From positions 1-14,255 of the forward strand of contig MU617385.1 in assembly GCA_025201705.1 (NCBI GenBank): DNA of 14,255 bases, read 5' to 3'. This document shows, piece after piece, positions 6,719-14,255 of the stretch. The notes beneath the pieces are model-generated. The model was not told the DNA's origin. It saw only the letters and a list, made by a program, of their open reading frames with translations, and made no database searches. This DNA is from Dissophora ornata. Lineage: Eukaryota; Mortierellomycota; Mortierellomycetes; Mortierellales; Mortierellaceae. The position numbers and the translations under genes are program-made. Each line of letters begins with the position of its first letter. Within the stretch, counting starts at the first letter, position 1.

Positions 6719-9078
6719 ATGTCCAGGACACCAAGTATTTATAGCGACGCCCTTGACACACCCCTCCAGGACCCCACAGGCGACACACTGGATACCACTC
6801 TCAACTCTGACCGCAGCTCCTCACATCCTGGTTCATATCCAACAGCGGAGCACCAAAGTGACATGGAGGCCGAGCCTATCCAGCAGGATGTCCAAGTGGA
6901 AGATACTAATGACCATGGCGGTCACGCCGATGGGGATGATCAGCAGCTCAGGAGCGCCCGACCTCACTCCGGGATCGATATGGACGTCGACGAGGATCAC
7001 CATCATGATGAGGACGCATCAATGCAGGTAGATCCTGCGTCGGGGACTAGCCACCAAGGAGATAGCGCAACAGCGCTCCCGCCCTCTTCGTCGTCATCGT
7101 CGTCACAACTCACATCACAGCAAACACAATCGGCCTCAGGAGGCAGCAGACGCCATTCGCAGGCTGGATCAAGCTCTCGGACCGCTGGTGGCGGCTGGTG
7201 GCCTCTCACGCAAGTACCAAGCTCTCCCTCGTCCGGATTGGGATCAGGATCCGGCGCAGCAGCTTCGACTTCAAGGTCGGTGTCTGTCCCTGTTGTGGAT
7301 GAGAAGGCTCAGAGCGAGCTGCGACGCAAGATTATGGACATTCAGCGGGATCCTGCAATCAGTTTTGCAGAGAAAGCGAGCATGATCCAGGTATGTGTTG
7401 GAGTATTTTTCAAACGCAATTATTTCCTTTACAGCACATGTGAATTGAAGAACAGGAACGCTCAACACTTTTGTTTGCGTCTGTATTTTAGAGACTCATG
7501 TCCTCCAAGTGGCAAGGCTCACAGCGATCAAGCGATAGTCACAACGATGGATCTGTTGAAGCAACGGCGGACGATCTGAAGAAAACATACTACGTAAGTC
7601 ACAGAGATACTCACACGTGTGCAGTGCCTTTGTGCATATCGCCTGGTGCTAAAATCTCTTCCGGTTCTTTTTTTTTTTTTTTTACGTTTTGCACCATTGG
7701 GACCTTACATTACCTACTCAAAAGGATCCCAAGTTGCGTCATCGCCAGGGAAAACAAAGCCAGAGCTGAGCGCACTTCTAGAGGAGCTCCAATGATTTTT
7801 TTACGTGTCCAGAACGAGGACCAGGGCCAGTTGGGATGCAAACATTATATGCGTGGCTGCAAACTCAAGGCCAACTGCTGTGGCAAATGGTTTAACTGCA
7901 GGTTCTGCCATGACGATGCGAGTGACCATGCAATCGTACGGTATGTTCAAACGAGATTTAGCTTGCAATATGTAGTATAGACGTGACTGATCAGCAAACA
8001 ACATGATGGCGATTTCTGATTGCTCACACAATTTGCCCATGCGGGTTTCCTCTGTCGTTTACAGGAGTGAGACCAAGATGATGATGTGCATGCATTGTCA
8101 GACAATTCAGCCAGCTGCTCAGAACTGCAGCTCTTGCGAGAAGTGTCTGGCTGTCTATTACTGCGATATTTGCAAGCTATGGGATGATGATTCCAAAAAG
8201 AACATCTATCACTGCGATGATTGCGGGATTTGCAGAATTGGACAAGGGCTTGGCCAGGATTATTTCCACTGCAAGAGGTGTAACGTGTGCATGAATATCC
8301 GGCTACAGGGTAATCACAAGTGCATCGAGAGGAATTTGGAGTGCGATTGTCCTATCTGTGGCGAGTATATGTTTACAAGCACAACGACGGTCATATTCAT
8401 GGTGCGTGATTCAGATCAGACTAGATCAATTCAATCCTGTAAAAGTCTCCAATGGCCATGATTCCGAAACCAACCAGGCCTCTTTTCATTGATATTGTTT
8501 AGCCTTGTGGACATTGCATCCACTCAACGTGCCATGAGGACTACATCAAGACGTCGTACCAGTGCCCAACTTGCTGGAAGTCTCTTGGCGACATGTCGGG
8601 ATACTATTCCAAGATCGATTCACTGTTGGCAGAGCAGACCATGCCACCAGAATACGTCAATATCTTTTCGATTGTCCTTTGCAACGATTGTGAAGTCAAA
8701 TCTGAAGCCCCTTATCACTTCCTGTATCACAAATGCGACAAGTGCAAAGGTTACAATACCAAGGTTCTGGAGACATTCAAAAGAGTGACGGACGGTCAGG
8801 TTCAGGTGGTTGAGAATGCCACGGCAGCTGGAGCAGCAGCTGCAGTGCCAGAGAACAACATTTCGGGAAGCAGCAGCGGACTTGCAGGATCGTCATCTGC
8901 AGCAGGAGGATCAGGAGGAGCTTCGTCATCATCAGCGGCGGGATCGTCATCCTTGGGCGGACCTGGCACTACGTCGGTTAATATAGCAAACGTAGGTCTC
9001 CCACGATCACCATTGATGGACGAGAATGCGTCAGGAGACATGAGTATGGGAAGTATCTCTAATAACTCGGCACCCTAG
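6719..9078 (+). CDS. RCHY1: CHY-CTCHY-RING-H2 E3 ubiquitin ligase (Pirh2/RCHY1 family)
   Basis: Five exons (6719-7390, 7492-7593, 7813-7940, 8065-8401, 8503-9078) encode 604 residues. Residues 1-190 are acidic, Ser/His-rich and disordered. A helical motif (about 192-232, EKAQSELRRKIMDIQ) precedes the zinc region, as in other fungal members. The CHY finger runs about 265-301 (GCKHYxRGCKLKAxCCxKWFxCRFCHD), then the CTCHY finger (about 302-390). RING-H2 follows: C396, C399, C415, H417, H420, C423, C434, C437. The C-terminal zinc ribbon has CNDC...CDKC (about 480-510), and the last 80 residues are Ser/Gly/Ala-rich. The family transfers ubiquitin from an E2 to substrates; human Pirh2 targets p53. 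The length is more than twice the human protein (about 261 residues) because of the disordered ends. Introns 1, 3 and 4 are 101-124 nt; intron 2 is less certain (see 7594-7812). Substrates here are unknown. Confidence 0.93.
7594..7812 (+). other. intron 2 of the E3-ligase gene, 219 nt, stop-free in frame
   Basis: I place the donor at GTAAGT (7594) and the acceptor at TCCAG (7811-7812). The join gives KKTYY-NEDQGQLGCKH, which fits the family sequence before the CHY finger. The intron is twice as long as the others in this gene, is a multiple of three and has no stop in the host frame. An earlier AG at 7724 would shift the frame and stop within 15 codons. It contains a T16 run (7668-7683). The join is supported by frame and family similarity only. 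Confidence 0.65.
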
Positions 9079-9760
9079 ACAGAAATGGCGGATGGGAAAT
9101 AAATATGTGCTTTTTTGAATACGACACATGTCGGGCGGTTGATTTGTGTCGATAGTACGGTCGCGGGTGAGCGCACGAGGCTGAAGGACAGCCAGCGTGA
9201 GGAAAAAACAGCGCCGTTACAATTGGAGGAAATCACGAAAGAGAGCGCTTTGCATAAAACCTGCATGGGCAAAAAGGGAGAACCGAGCCAGCCCCTGCCC
9301 CCTATATTTTTTCTTCTTTTTTTTCTTTTTTCTTTTTTTTGTCCCTCTTGTTTGTTCGTTTCTCGTCATTATTGTTTCTTCCCCAGTGCAACGCCGACGA
9401 CTTGAGCAAGCCGATCTCTGGAAACAACGCGAAGGAACAGTTACCAGCATTTCGAAAAAGTGAAACGACTTTGTGGTGGCAACGACCAGGGAACGTCACT
9501 GAGGTCATCGGTTTTTTAAACTCCCAGCAACCACAAAAAAAAAACAAGCGGCGGAGAGACAAATAAGAAAATCGGTCCTCTCTCTTTTTCTTTTTTTCTC
9601 GCTCTTTCATTCCTATTTTACCGCCTCGAAACTCATCAGAAGAGTCTCTTCAATCGCCCTCTTTGCTTTTTCAATTCGCCAAGCTGGGAGAATAAGAGCA
9701 GGACAGCAATCGCTGAAAAAGAAATAATAAAAGACAAGCGACACATCGCATTCACACGCC
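9079..9760. promoter_or_regulatory. intergenic region upstream of the PWWP gene
   Basis: 682 bp without a supported gene. It contains T/C-rich stretches at about 9303-9345 and 9577-9615, and no ATG from about 9576 to the PWWP start at 9761. A 75-codon open frame at 9339-9566 is low complexity and overlaps T/C repeats, so I do not call it. A TATATTTTTT element at about 9303 is a weak promoter candidate. Confidence 0.4.
9098..9103 (+). terminator. poly(A) signal of the E3-ligase gene
   Basis: An AATAAA hexamer begins 20 nt after the stop codon. It is close to the coding end but within the range seen for compact fungal 3' UTRs. Confidence 0.5.
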
Positions 9761-12700
9761 ATGACCGACAATCCGTACCCCGTTGGAACAACAGTATTCG
9801 CAAAGCTCAAGGGATACCCATGGTGGCCAGCACGCGTAAGGATCTTCCCTCCGACACAACCTTGCTGACACGCGTGGGGAAAAAACGCGTGTTGACTGCC
9901 ATTACGTAACAGGAATCGTCAACAGTGATTTGATTGCATTACTGATTCTGTTGCCCCCTCCCCCCCTCTCCCTCCGCTGTCGTCTTTTCTTTCGCATGAC
10001 TTTACGTTAGATTGAGAGCGACGAGGACTTACCAGCCAACGTCAGTAACAAGAAGCCGAAACAAAGACCTATTTGGCCCGTCTTCTTTTTCGGCTCCTAT
10101 GACTAGTAAGTTGGAGCTATGCCTTCCCTCCCGCCCCCGCCCTCTCTGGACTCTGGAAACGCCACTTTCCTGTGGCCCAACGAGGACCACGGCGGAAAAG
10201 CATTTTTGTTATTCTTTTTTACCCTTTTCAAAAAAAAAAAAAATGGAACGACGGGATACCGATACTTCACATGGAGCATGACGTCTGTGAGCATCAACAT
10301 ACTGTTGAAATGCTTGTTTTTTTTTGTTGTTTATTGCTGGATTTTTGAGGGAGCTACAACCAACTGCGCTTCCCGTGGCTATGAGTCTTTGGATGATATG
10401 CAAGCGGGACAGGGAGGATTGAACAAGGTCCAAGGATGGAAGAAGAAGGCGAACCTTTTTTTTTTTTTCTTAATCTGATCTTGATCAGCGATAGTAAAAA
10501 CAAGAGCTGGGAATCGGTCTGTCTCCGCTGGCATGTCGTTGGAGTGGATACTCTCACGAACTTTGATTACCATGGCGCCATCGATACAGGTCAAGGGGGT
10601 GTGAACTCCAGATTTTGGAGCGAAACATTGCTGGGCATTACATTCAACTTTTTAATACACGGACCTTGGAATTCCAAGATCGGAGAGATAAAAAAAGGAA
10701 AATGCCTCGAGCTAGGTGTGAGAGTCGAGCATGGACCGATAAAAAAAAAAATGAAAATGAAAATGAAGAACGGCTGTGACAAAGAGGATAAGGGGGGTTG
10801 GGGTTGTGGTTAGGTTTTGGTTTGGTTTGGATAGAGGAGGGGACAACAATACCAGAGACACCTATTTTCTTTTATTTCTTCATTGTTCTCGCATTTTTTT
10901 TGTGCAACAATAATGCAGACGAGGAACCCAAACAGGCCAGAAGGACCCATGATCATGCTCTGTTGTTGTTTTTTTTATATTGGCTATTTTTTGAGTTTGT
11001 GATGTAGTGTCATTCTCCCTCCTTATCAATGATTTGGTTTACTTGCGTAATGAAGAATATATTTCAGCAGAGCTCCCTCATCCTCTACCCCCTCCAACTT
11101 TGTAGGAGAAAATATGCATCACTAACGCATCTTGATCCTCTCTTCTATTCTTTTTTTCGTGCAATTAGTGGTTGGTTTGGAACATCAGAGCTCAAGTCTT
11201 TCGATCCGACCTCGGCCGAAAAGGCAAAAACGGCATTGAAGAAAGGAAGTGGCTTGAGAACTGCGTTGAGCGAAGCCCTGGACCCCAGTCTGATCGCACA
11301 TAGGACCGCCGCCAATCAGGGGCAAGATGAGGACGAGGACGAGGACGAGGATGAATTGGATCAGGAACCAGTCGTGCCTGCCGCAAAGAAAAAGGCCGCC
11401 ACAAAGGCCAAGAAGGCAACGCCAAAGAGCGAACAGACACCGGCAGAGAAGAAGAGGCGACCAAGTACAACTGAGGATCAGCCTGCGAAGCGAAAGGCAC
11501 CAAAGAAGGCGTCAGTAGAAGAAGAAGACGAGGACGAACCGCCCAAGGTATTCATCTATCTGACACAAAAAAAAGAAAAAAAAAAAGTCGAGTGTGACAG
11601 GAAGAGGCTTGACACGTGGATGAAGCTTCCCAAGAATCGGGAAATCTAATATCAATTATCTTCCATCTGTTAATCAACAGGCCAAGAAGCGCGCTGGAAC
11701 CATTAGTCGCAGTCGCCTGGAATCAGATTTTAAGAGCGTGGACGACGATATCAGCATTAGCGACACACACAATGGCGGCACAAAGAGATCAGAAGACGAT
11801 GTCGGAGACTCTGCAGATGTGCGAGCCAAGAAGAAGATTCGCAGTACGTGGAAGGAAGAACAAGGGAAAAGGATTGTTCTTTACCTGTTATTTATCGAAA
11901 GACACTGGAACTAAACGGCGCGATTTCTCAATTTATGTGCACAGGCGGTCAACCCAGCGAGCGCCTCTTGAAATTGCGACATAAGCTGCAGAAGCTACTT
12001 TTGGTCGAAGGTCTCTCGGACGAGGTTCTTGTTCAGGTATAGTTTCGGCGCATCTTTATCGTACAATGAAACCTTGGTTGATCAGAACAGCATGGCTTAC
12101 TCCAGTTTGATCTGTCTTCTAAAACGTAGAACCTGGATCGCGCAGATCCTATTCTGGCAGAAGTGGAAGCGTTCGAAATTGATCTACAGATGCTCAAGGT
12201 TTGTGAGCGGTTCTTTTTGTCCCGGGGTGCTTCTACTCCTATCGGACAGCCAGAAGCAAATTGAACGAGGACTGATATGACCCTCTCTCTTTACTTGCCT
12301 TATTCTAACAGGACACCAAGATCGGACGCCTGATGAAAAAGATTTCAAATCTCCAGTTTAGTCGGGATCAGCATAAGATTGTTGAGCGGTCTGTAAAGTT
12401 GATCAAGCAGTACAAGGTCCTGATGGAGGAGGCTTTGGAGAATGGCGGTGATCACCACACGAGTACGCAAATTGTAAAGAACACTGTGGAGGCATTGGCA
12501 GCCCCTGCCGTCGAGTCGCTATCCGTCGTATCGACTATCACCAACACGGCACAAACACAATCAAGCTCTGTTTCGGGTGTGGAGAAAACGACTTCAGAAA
12601 CTATCCGAGTTGGAGAAACAGTGTCTGCAACAGCACCCTTGGCCAATTCAAACAAGCACGTGCCAGACCGTTCAGCGCCTACACCCGAGGCAGTAGTGGC

Positions 12701-12836
12701 AGCAGTAGCTGCGATTGTGGAGACGAGTACCTTGTCGACGAATACAACTGATACGACTACTGCCCCATCTTCAACAGAGCCAATTCAGGCACAGGAGGCC
12801 ATCACAGCAGTAGGAACGGGACACGCTACCGTATAA
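9761..12836 (+). CDS. PWWP plus IBD-like (TFIIS N-terminal-like) chromatin protein, LEDGF/HRP2-like
   Basis: Seven exons (9761-9835, 10011-10105, 11169-11547, 11681-11843, 11945-12036, 12130-12198, 12312-12836) give 465 residues with all phases consistent. The PWWP domain spans about 6-68: VFAKLKGYPWWPAR (12-25) and PVFFFGSYDYGWFG (about 48-61), with a likely aromatic cage. This domain class reads methylated H3K36 on transcribed chromatin. Next come an Asp/Glu run (110-119), Lys/Ala-rich basic stretches with likely nuclear signals (about 128-165) and a second acidic patch. Residues about 239-332 form a helical domain in which LMKKISNLQF (298-307) matches the KKIRRFKV core of the LEDGF/HRP2 IBD. 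The tail (335-465) is Ser/Thr/Ala-rich. Likely role: tethering partner proteins to H3K36-methylated genes. The PWWP call is firm; the IBD call is pattern-based. S. cerevisiae Pdp3 is an alternative PWWP relative. Confidence 0.85.
10106..11168 (+). other. 1,063-nt intron 2 inside the PWWP coding region
   Basis: The donor is GTAAGT after TAT-GAC-TA. The acceptor is ATTAG at 11164-11168, with a CTAAC branch site at 11122-11126 and a T-rich tract between. Joining restores FFFGSYDYGWFG, so both ends are well supported. The intron is about ten times the local norm. It contains A14 (10230-10243), T13 (10456-10468), A11 (10741-10751), short ATGAAA repeats and a G-rich tract at 10792-10830. ORFs on either strand (up to 125 codons) look random, and I see no snoRNA boxes or nested gene. 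Confidence 0.8.
10792..10830 (+). repeat. G-rich telomere-like tract in the long intron
   Basis: Six Gs, then four Gs, then five GG pairs, separated by short T-rich spacers (TT, TTGT, TTA, TTTT, TTT, TTT). This fits a two-tetrad G-quadruplex or a degenerate G/T telomere-like sequence on the coding strand. It is not a clean TTAGGG array, so interstitial telomere origin is only a possibility. Confidence 0.5.
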
Positions 12837-13038
12837 GAATATTGGTGGAGTAAACGAGAGAGGCAGATCGCTTTGGATTTGAGTCATTGCCTATTCAAGA
12901 ATGGCTGTATTGCGGGGATCGACAGCACACTGCTCGATCATTAAGTATTGTATATTTTTTTTTGTTGTCTTTGCGGATCTGAGGGGAGGACATGAGGGAA
13001 GAAGGACCACTGTGACATTTATCGTAGTAACAAAAGCA

Positions 13039-13060
13039 GTAAGAGTAGGAGTAAGAGTAG
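13039..13060 (+). repeat. short direct repeat of GTAAGAGTAG
   Basis: GTAAGAGTAG occurs at 13039-13048 and again at 13051-13060, separated by GA, giving a 12-bp period over about 1.8 copies. It lies in the probable 3' flank of the PWWP gene. Probably replication slippage; no function is apparent. Confidence 0.5.
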
Positions 13061-13229
13061 CAAAGTTGCGCATAAACCATAGCCAAATTGTCTCGGCACC
13101 CACGGTCGTGATTCCATCACTCATCTCATGGCGCGCTTATATCTTGTATCCTCTTCCAAGTGTTTCCTAGTAACGATGCCTCATGTCCCTTTGCTTAGGT
13201 GAATGTCGTTTTTTTTGAATATGAATATC

Positions 13230-13258
13230 TTTAATGTACAATTGCCACAGCGTGGCAA
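13230..13258 (-). terminator. hairpin plus variant poly(A) signal for mS33
   Basis: On the minus strand a perfect 7-bp stem (TTGCCAC with GTGGCAA, 13258-13242, three-base loop) is followed six bases later by ATTAAA (13235-13230). This is about 180 nt past the mS33 stop and downstream of it in the transcript. ATTAAA is the commonest variant of AATAAA. The hairpin could aid or be irrelevant to 3'-end formation. Confidence 0.4.
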
Positions 13259-13413
13259 GTCCTTGAGGATGAAGTCTATAAGAGAAAGGATACCGGGAAG
13301 ACGAGCTGAATGACGCCACAAGGCAACTGAGGTCAATCGTCCCAGTAAATGTAGTGCTGATGATGTTATCATTCCTGCTGCCCACGTCCGGGTTCCTGTA
13401 GCTGATTCCTCGT

Positions 13414-13829
13414 TTACTTCTTCTTGAGGGTCGAACGACGGCCCTGACCTAGGATAAAGAACAGAGATTGTTAGAATACGTCCCCGATCCAACAGGCTCC
13501 GTGTTGTTGTTGTTTTTTTTTTGGTAGAGCTATTTACCTTTCTTTGGGGGACCCTTTCCGCGTTTCTTGCGCTCGGCCAGATCCTCAAGACGGACCTTCT
13601 CTCCTTGGTCGATGAGGTTCATTCCGGGAGCCATCCTTGTGATCTCTCTCAGCTTGATCTGCTTCACGTTGGGGTAATAAGCGTTGATGGTGGGACCAAC
13701 AAGACGCTGGCGGAGGATCTTGTTGCCGGCGCGAACTCCCTGCGGGTTGTGGATGTTGCCAAAGATCTCGGTCGAGATCTTGGTGAGAAGCGCGAGCTTG
13801 CTTGTGATGGCTGGGGTTGACAATGACAT
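13414..13829 (-). CDS. RSM27: mitochondrial small ribosomal subunit protein mS33 (Rsm27/MRPS33)
   Basis: Two minus-strand exons, 13829-13538 and 13448-13414, encode 108 residues. The 89-nt intron (GTAAAT...CCTAG, phase 1) has a perfect TTCTAAC branch site, and the short last exon adds QGRRSTLKKK. Family signs are the LxxLTKISTEIFGNIHNPQGVRAGNKILRQRL block (about 13-45), GPxxxxYYP (about 46-54) and the basic RKKRGKGPPKKG segment near the C-terminus. mS33 is a small component of the mitochondrial ribosome head, made in the cytosol and imported. Size agrees with fungal Rsm27 (about 100-110 residues, from memory). The N-terminus is short and Ser/Thr/Lys-containing without a clear cleavable presequence. 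Without splicing the frame would end two codons after the donor (GK-stop), giving a 99-residue form. It converges on the PWWP gene and is divergent from a gene starting near 14239. Confidence 0.92.
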
Positions 13830-14238
13830 GGTGGACTGATGGAATGGGCCGGAATGTCAGGGGAGGGGGAAAAAGAGATCCGATATGGGAGCTGTGTTTG
13901 GGTTACCATAAAAGGAAGGGTCACGGTGCATCGGCTGGACTATTACGTCACACCAAGCACACGTGACCCTACACAAGGGAGCATGCGGTCAAGCATGTAT
14001 AACTATGGATTAAACTAAAGTATCCTGTTTTTCTTGTCGAGGCGGGATGGACCGACAACCAGATCGAGGTCTGGTCTGGAACTGCCGCTGGGTGGGTTAG
14101 GATAGCCCTGAGCGCCCGGCGCGAGTCGTTTGCGTGAGGTGGTCTTGACTGTTCCTTGGTCTGCAGCCCTTGTCGCTAATGCCAGCGTTGAAGATCCTCC
14201 TACAACTTCACCACAACCGCCACCTGTAACATCCCTCC
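13830..14238. promoter_or_regulatory. divergent promoter region, mS33 and the right-edge gene
   Basis: 409 bp between the mS33 start and the probable right-edge start. Two tiny plus-strand ORFs lie in it: 14047-14100 (17 residues) and 14179-14229 (16 residues). Both end before 14239 and could act as uORFs if the leader is long enough. No clear TATA box; a GTATAACTA stretch near 13996-14004 is a weak candidate. Confidence 0.4.
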
Positions 14239-14255
14239 ATGGGTAAGTTCCGTTT
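14239..14255 (+). CDS. possible start of a gene cut by the window edge
   Basis: An ATG at 14239 is followed directly by GGTAAGTTCCG, so either coding continues as MGKFR or a consensus GTAAGT donor (14242) begins an intron after four coding bases. An intron right after the start codon is common in highly expressed fungal genes such as those for ribosomal proteins. Only 17 bases are visible, so the product cannot be named. Confidence 0.3.

Larger units (their letters stand above)
12837..13413. other. convergent intergenic region
   Basis: 577 bp between two genes that transcribe toward each other, so it should hold both 3' UTRs. It has a T-rich stretch (12954-12962), a 12-bp near-tandem repeat (13039-13060), a minus-strand ATTAAA (13235-13230) and a 7-bp hairpin (13242-13258). 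No canonical AATAAA is visible for the plus-strand PWWP gene. No supported gene. Confidence 0.45.

Noticed and set aside
10436..10813. 125-codon open frame inside the long PWWP intron, considered as a nested gene.
   Set aside because: Begins and ends in homopolymer or low-complexity sequence, resembles no protein family, and lacks promoter or poly(A) context.
13230..13240. UGUACAUU on the minus strand in the mS33 3' UTR, like the Puf3 site found on yeast mitochondrial-protein mRNAs.
   Set aside because: Differs from UGUANAUA at the final base and overlaps the ATTAAA signal; a single imperfect 8-mer is too weak.
1..14255. Search for transposons, viral genes, CRISPR arrays, tRNA or rRNA genes.
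   Set aside because: No transposase, polymerase, capsid, terminal-repeat, regular-spacer, tRNA or rRNA signature was seen in the window by eye.

Overview
The window looks like nuclear DNA from a filamentous fungus, most likely an early-diverging lineage of the Mucoromycota/Mortierellomycota type. The reasons are short GT-AG introns (mostly about 90-125 nt) with CTAAC-like branch points, AATAAA-type poly(A) signals, long T tracts before genes, no operon structure, and a fungal-type mitochondrial ribosomal protein mS33. The lineage is inference; the eukaryotic gene structures are read directly. I found no mobile element, CRISPR array, rRNA or tRNA.

Layout. (1) 153-1271 (-): intronless multi-pass membrane protein of a fungal family of unknown function. 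(2) 1716-3150 (+): divergent partner with two U1-type zinc fingers and an acidic tail, one intron, preceded by a three-codon uORF. (3) 3151-4330: 1.2 kb upstream region. (4) 4331-6107 (+): amino-acid permease, one intron, strikingly like bacterial LysP lysine permeases. (5) 6719-9078 (+): CHY/CTCHY/RING-H2 E3 ubiquitin ligase of the Pirh2/RCHY1 family, five exons. (6) 9761-12836 (+): chromatin protein with an N-terminal PWWP domain and a C-terminal helical domain like the LEDGF/HRP2 integrase-binding domain (IBD), seven exons, with an unusual 1,063-nt intron inside the PWWP coding sequence. (7) 13414-13829 (-): mitochondrial small-subunit protein mS33 (Rsm27), two exons, convergent with gene 6. 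(8) 14239 onward (+): probable start of a further gene, cut by the window edge.

The genes do not form one pathway; this is an ordinary chromosomal neighbourhood of housekeeping and regulatory genes. The most interesting points are the LEDGF/HRP2-like architecture in a fungus, the giant intron with a G-rich telomere-like tract, the LysP-like permease, and a stop-free in-frame intron in the ubiquitin ligase gene that could be retained. All exon joins were made by eye from splice consensus and reading frame; no transcript data were available.
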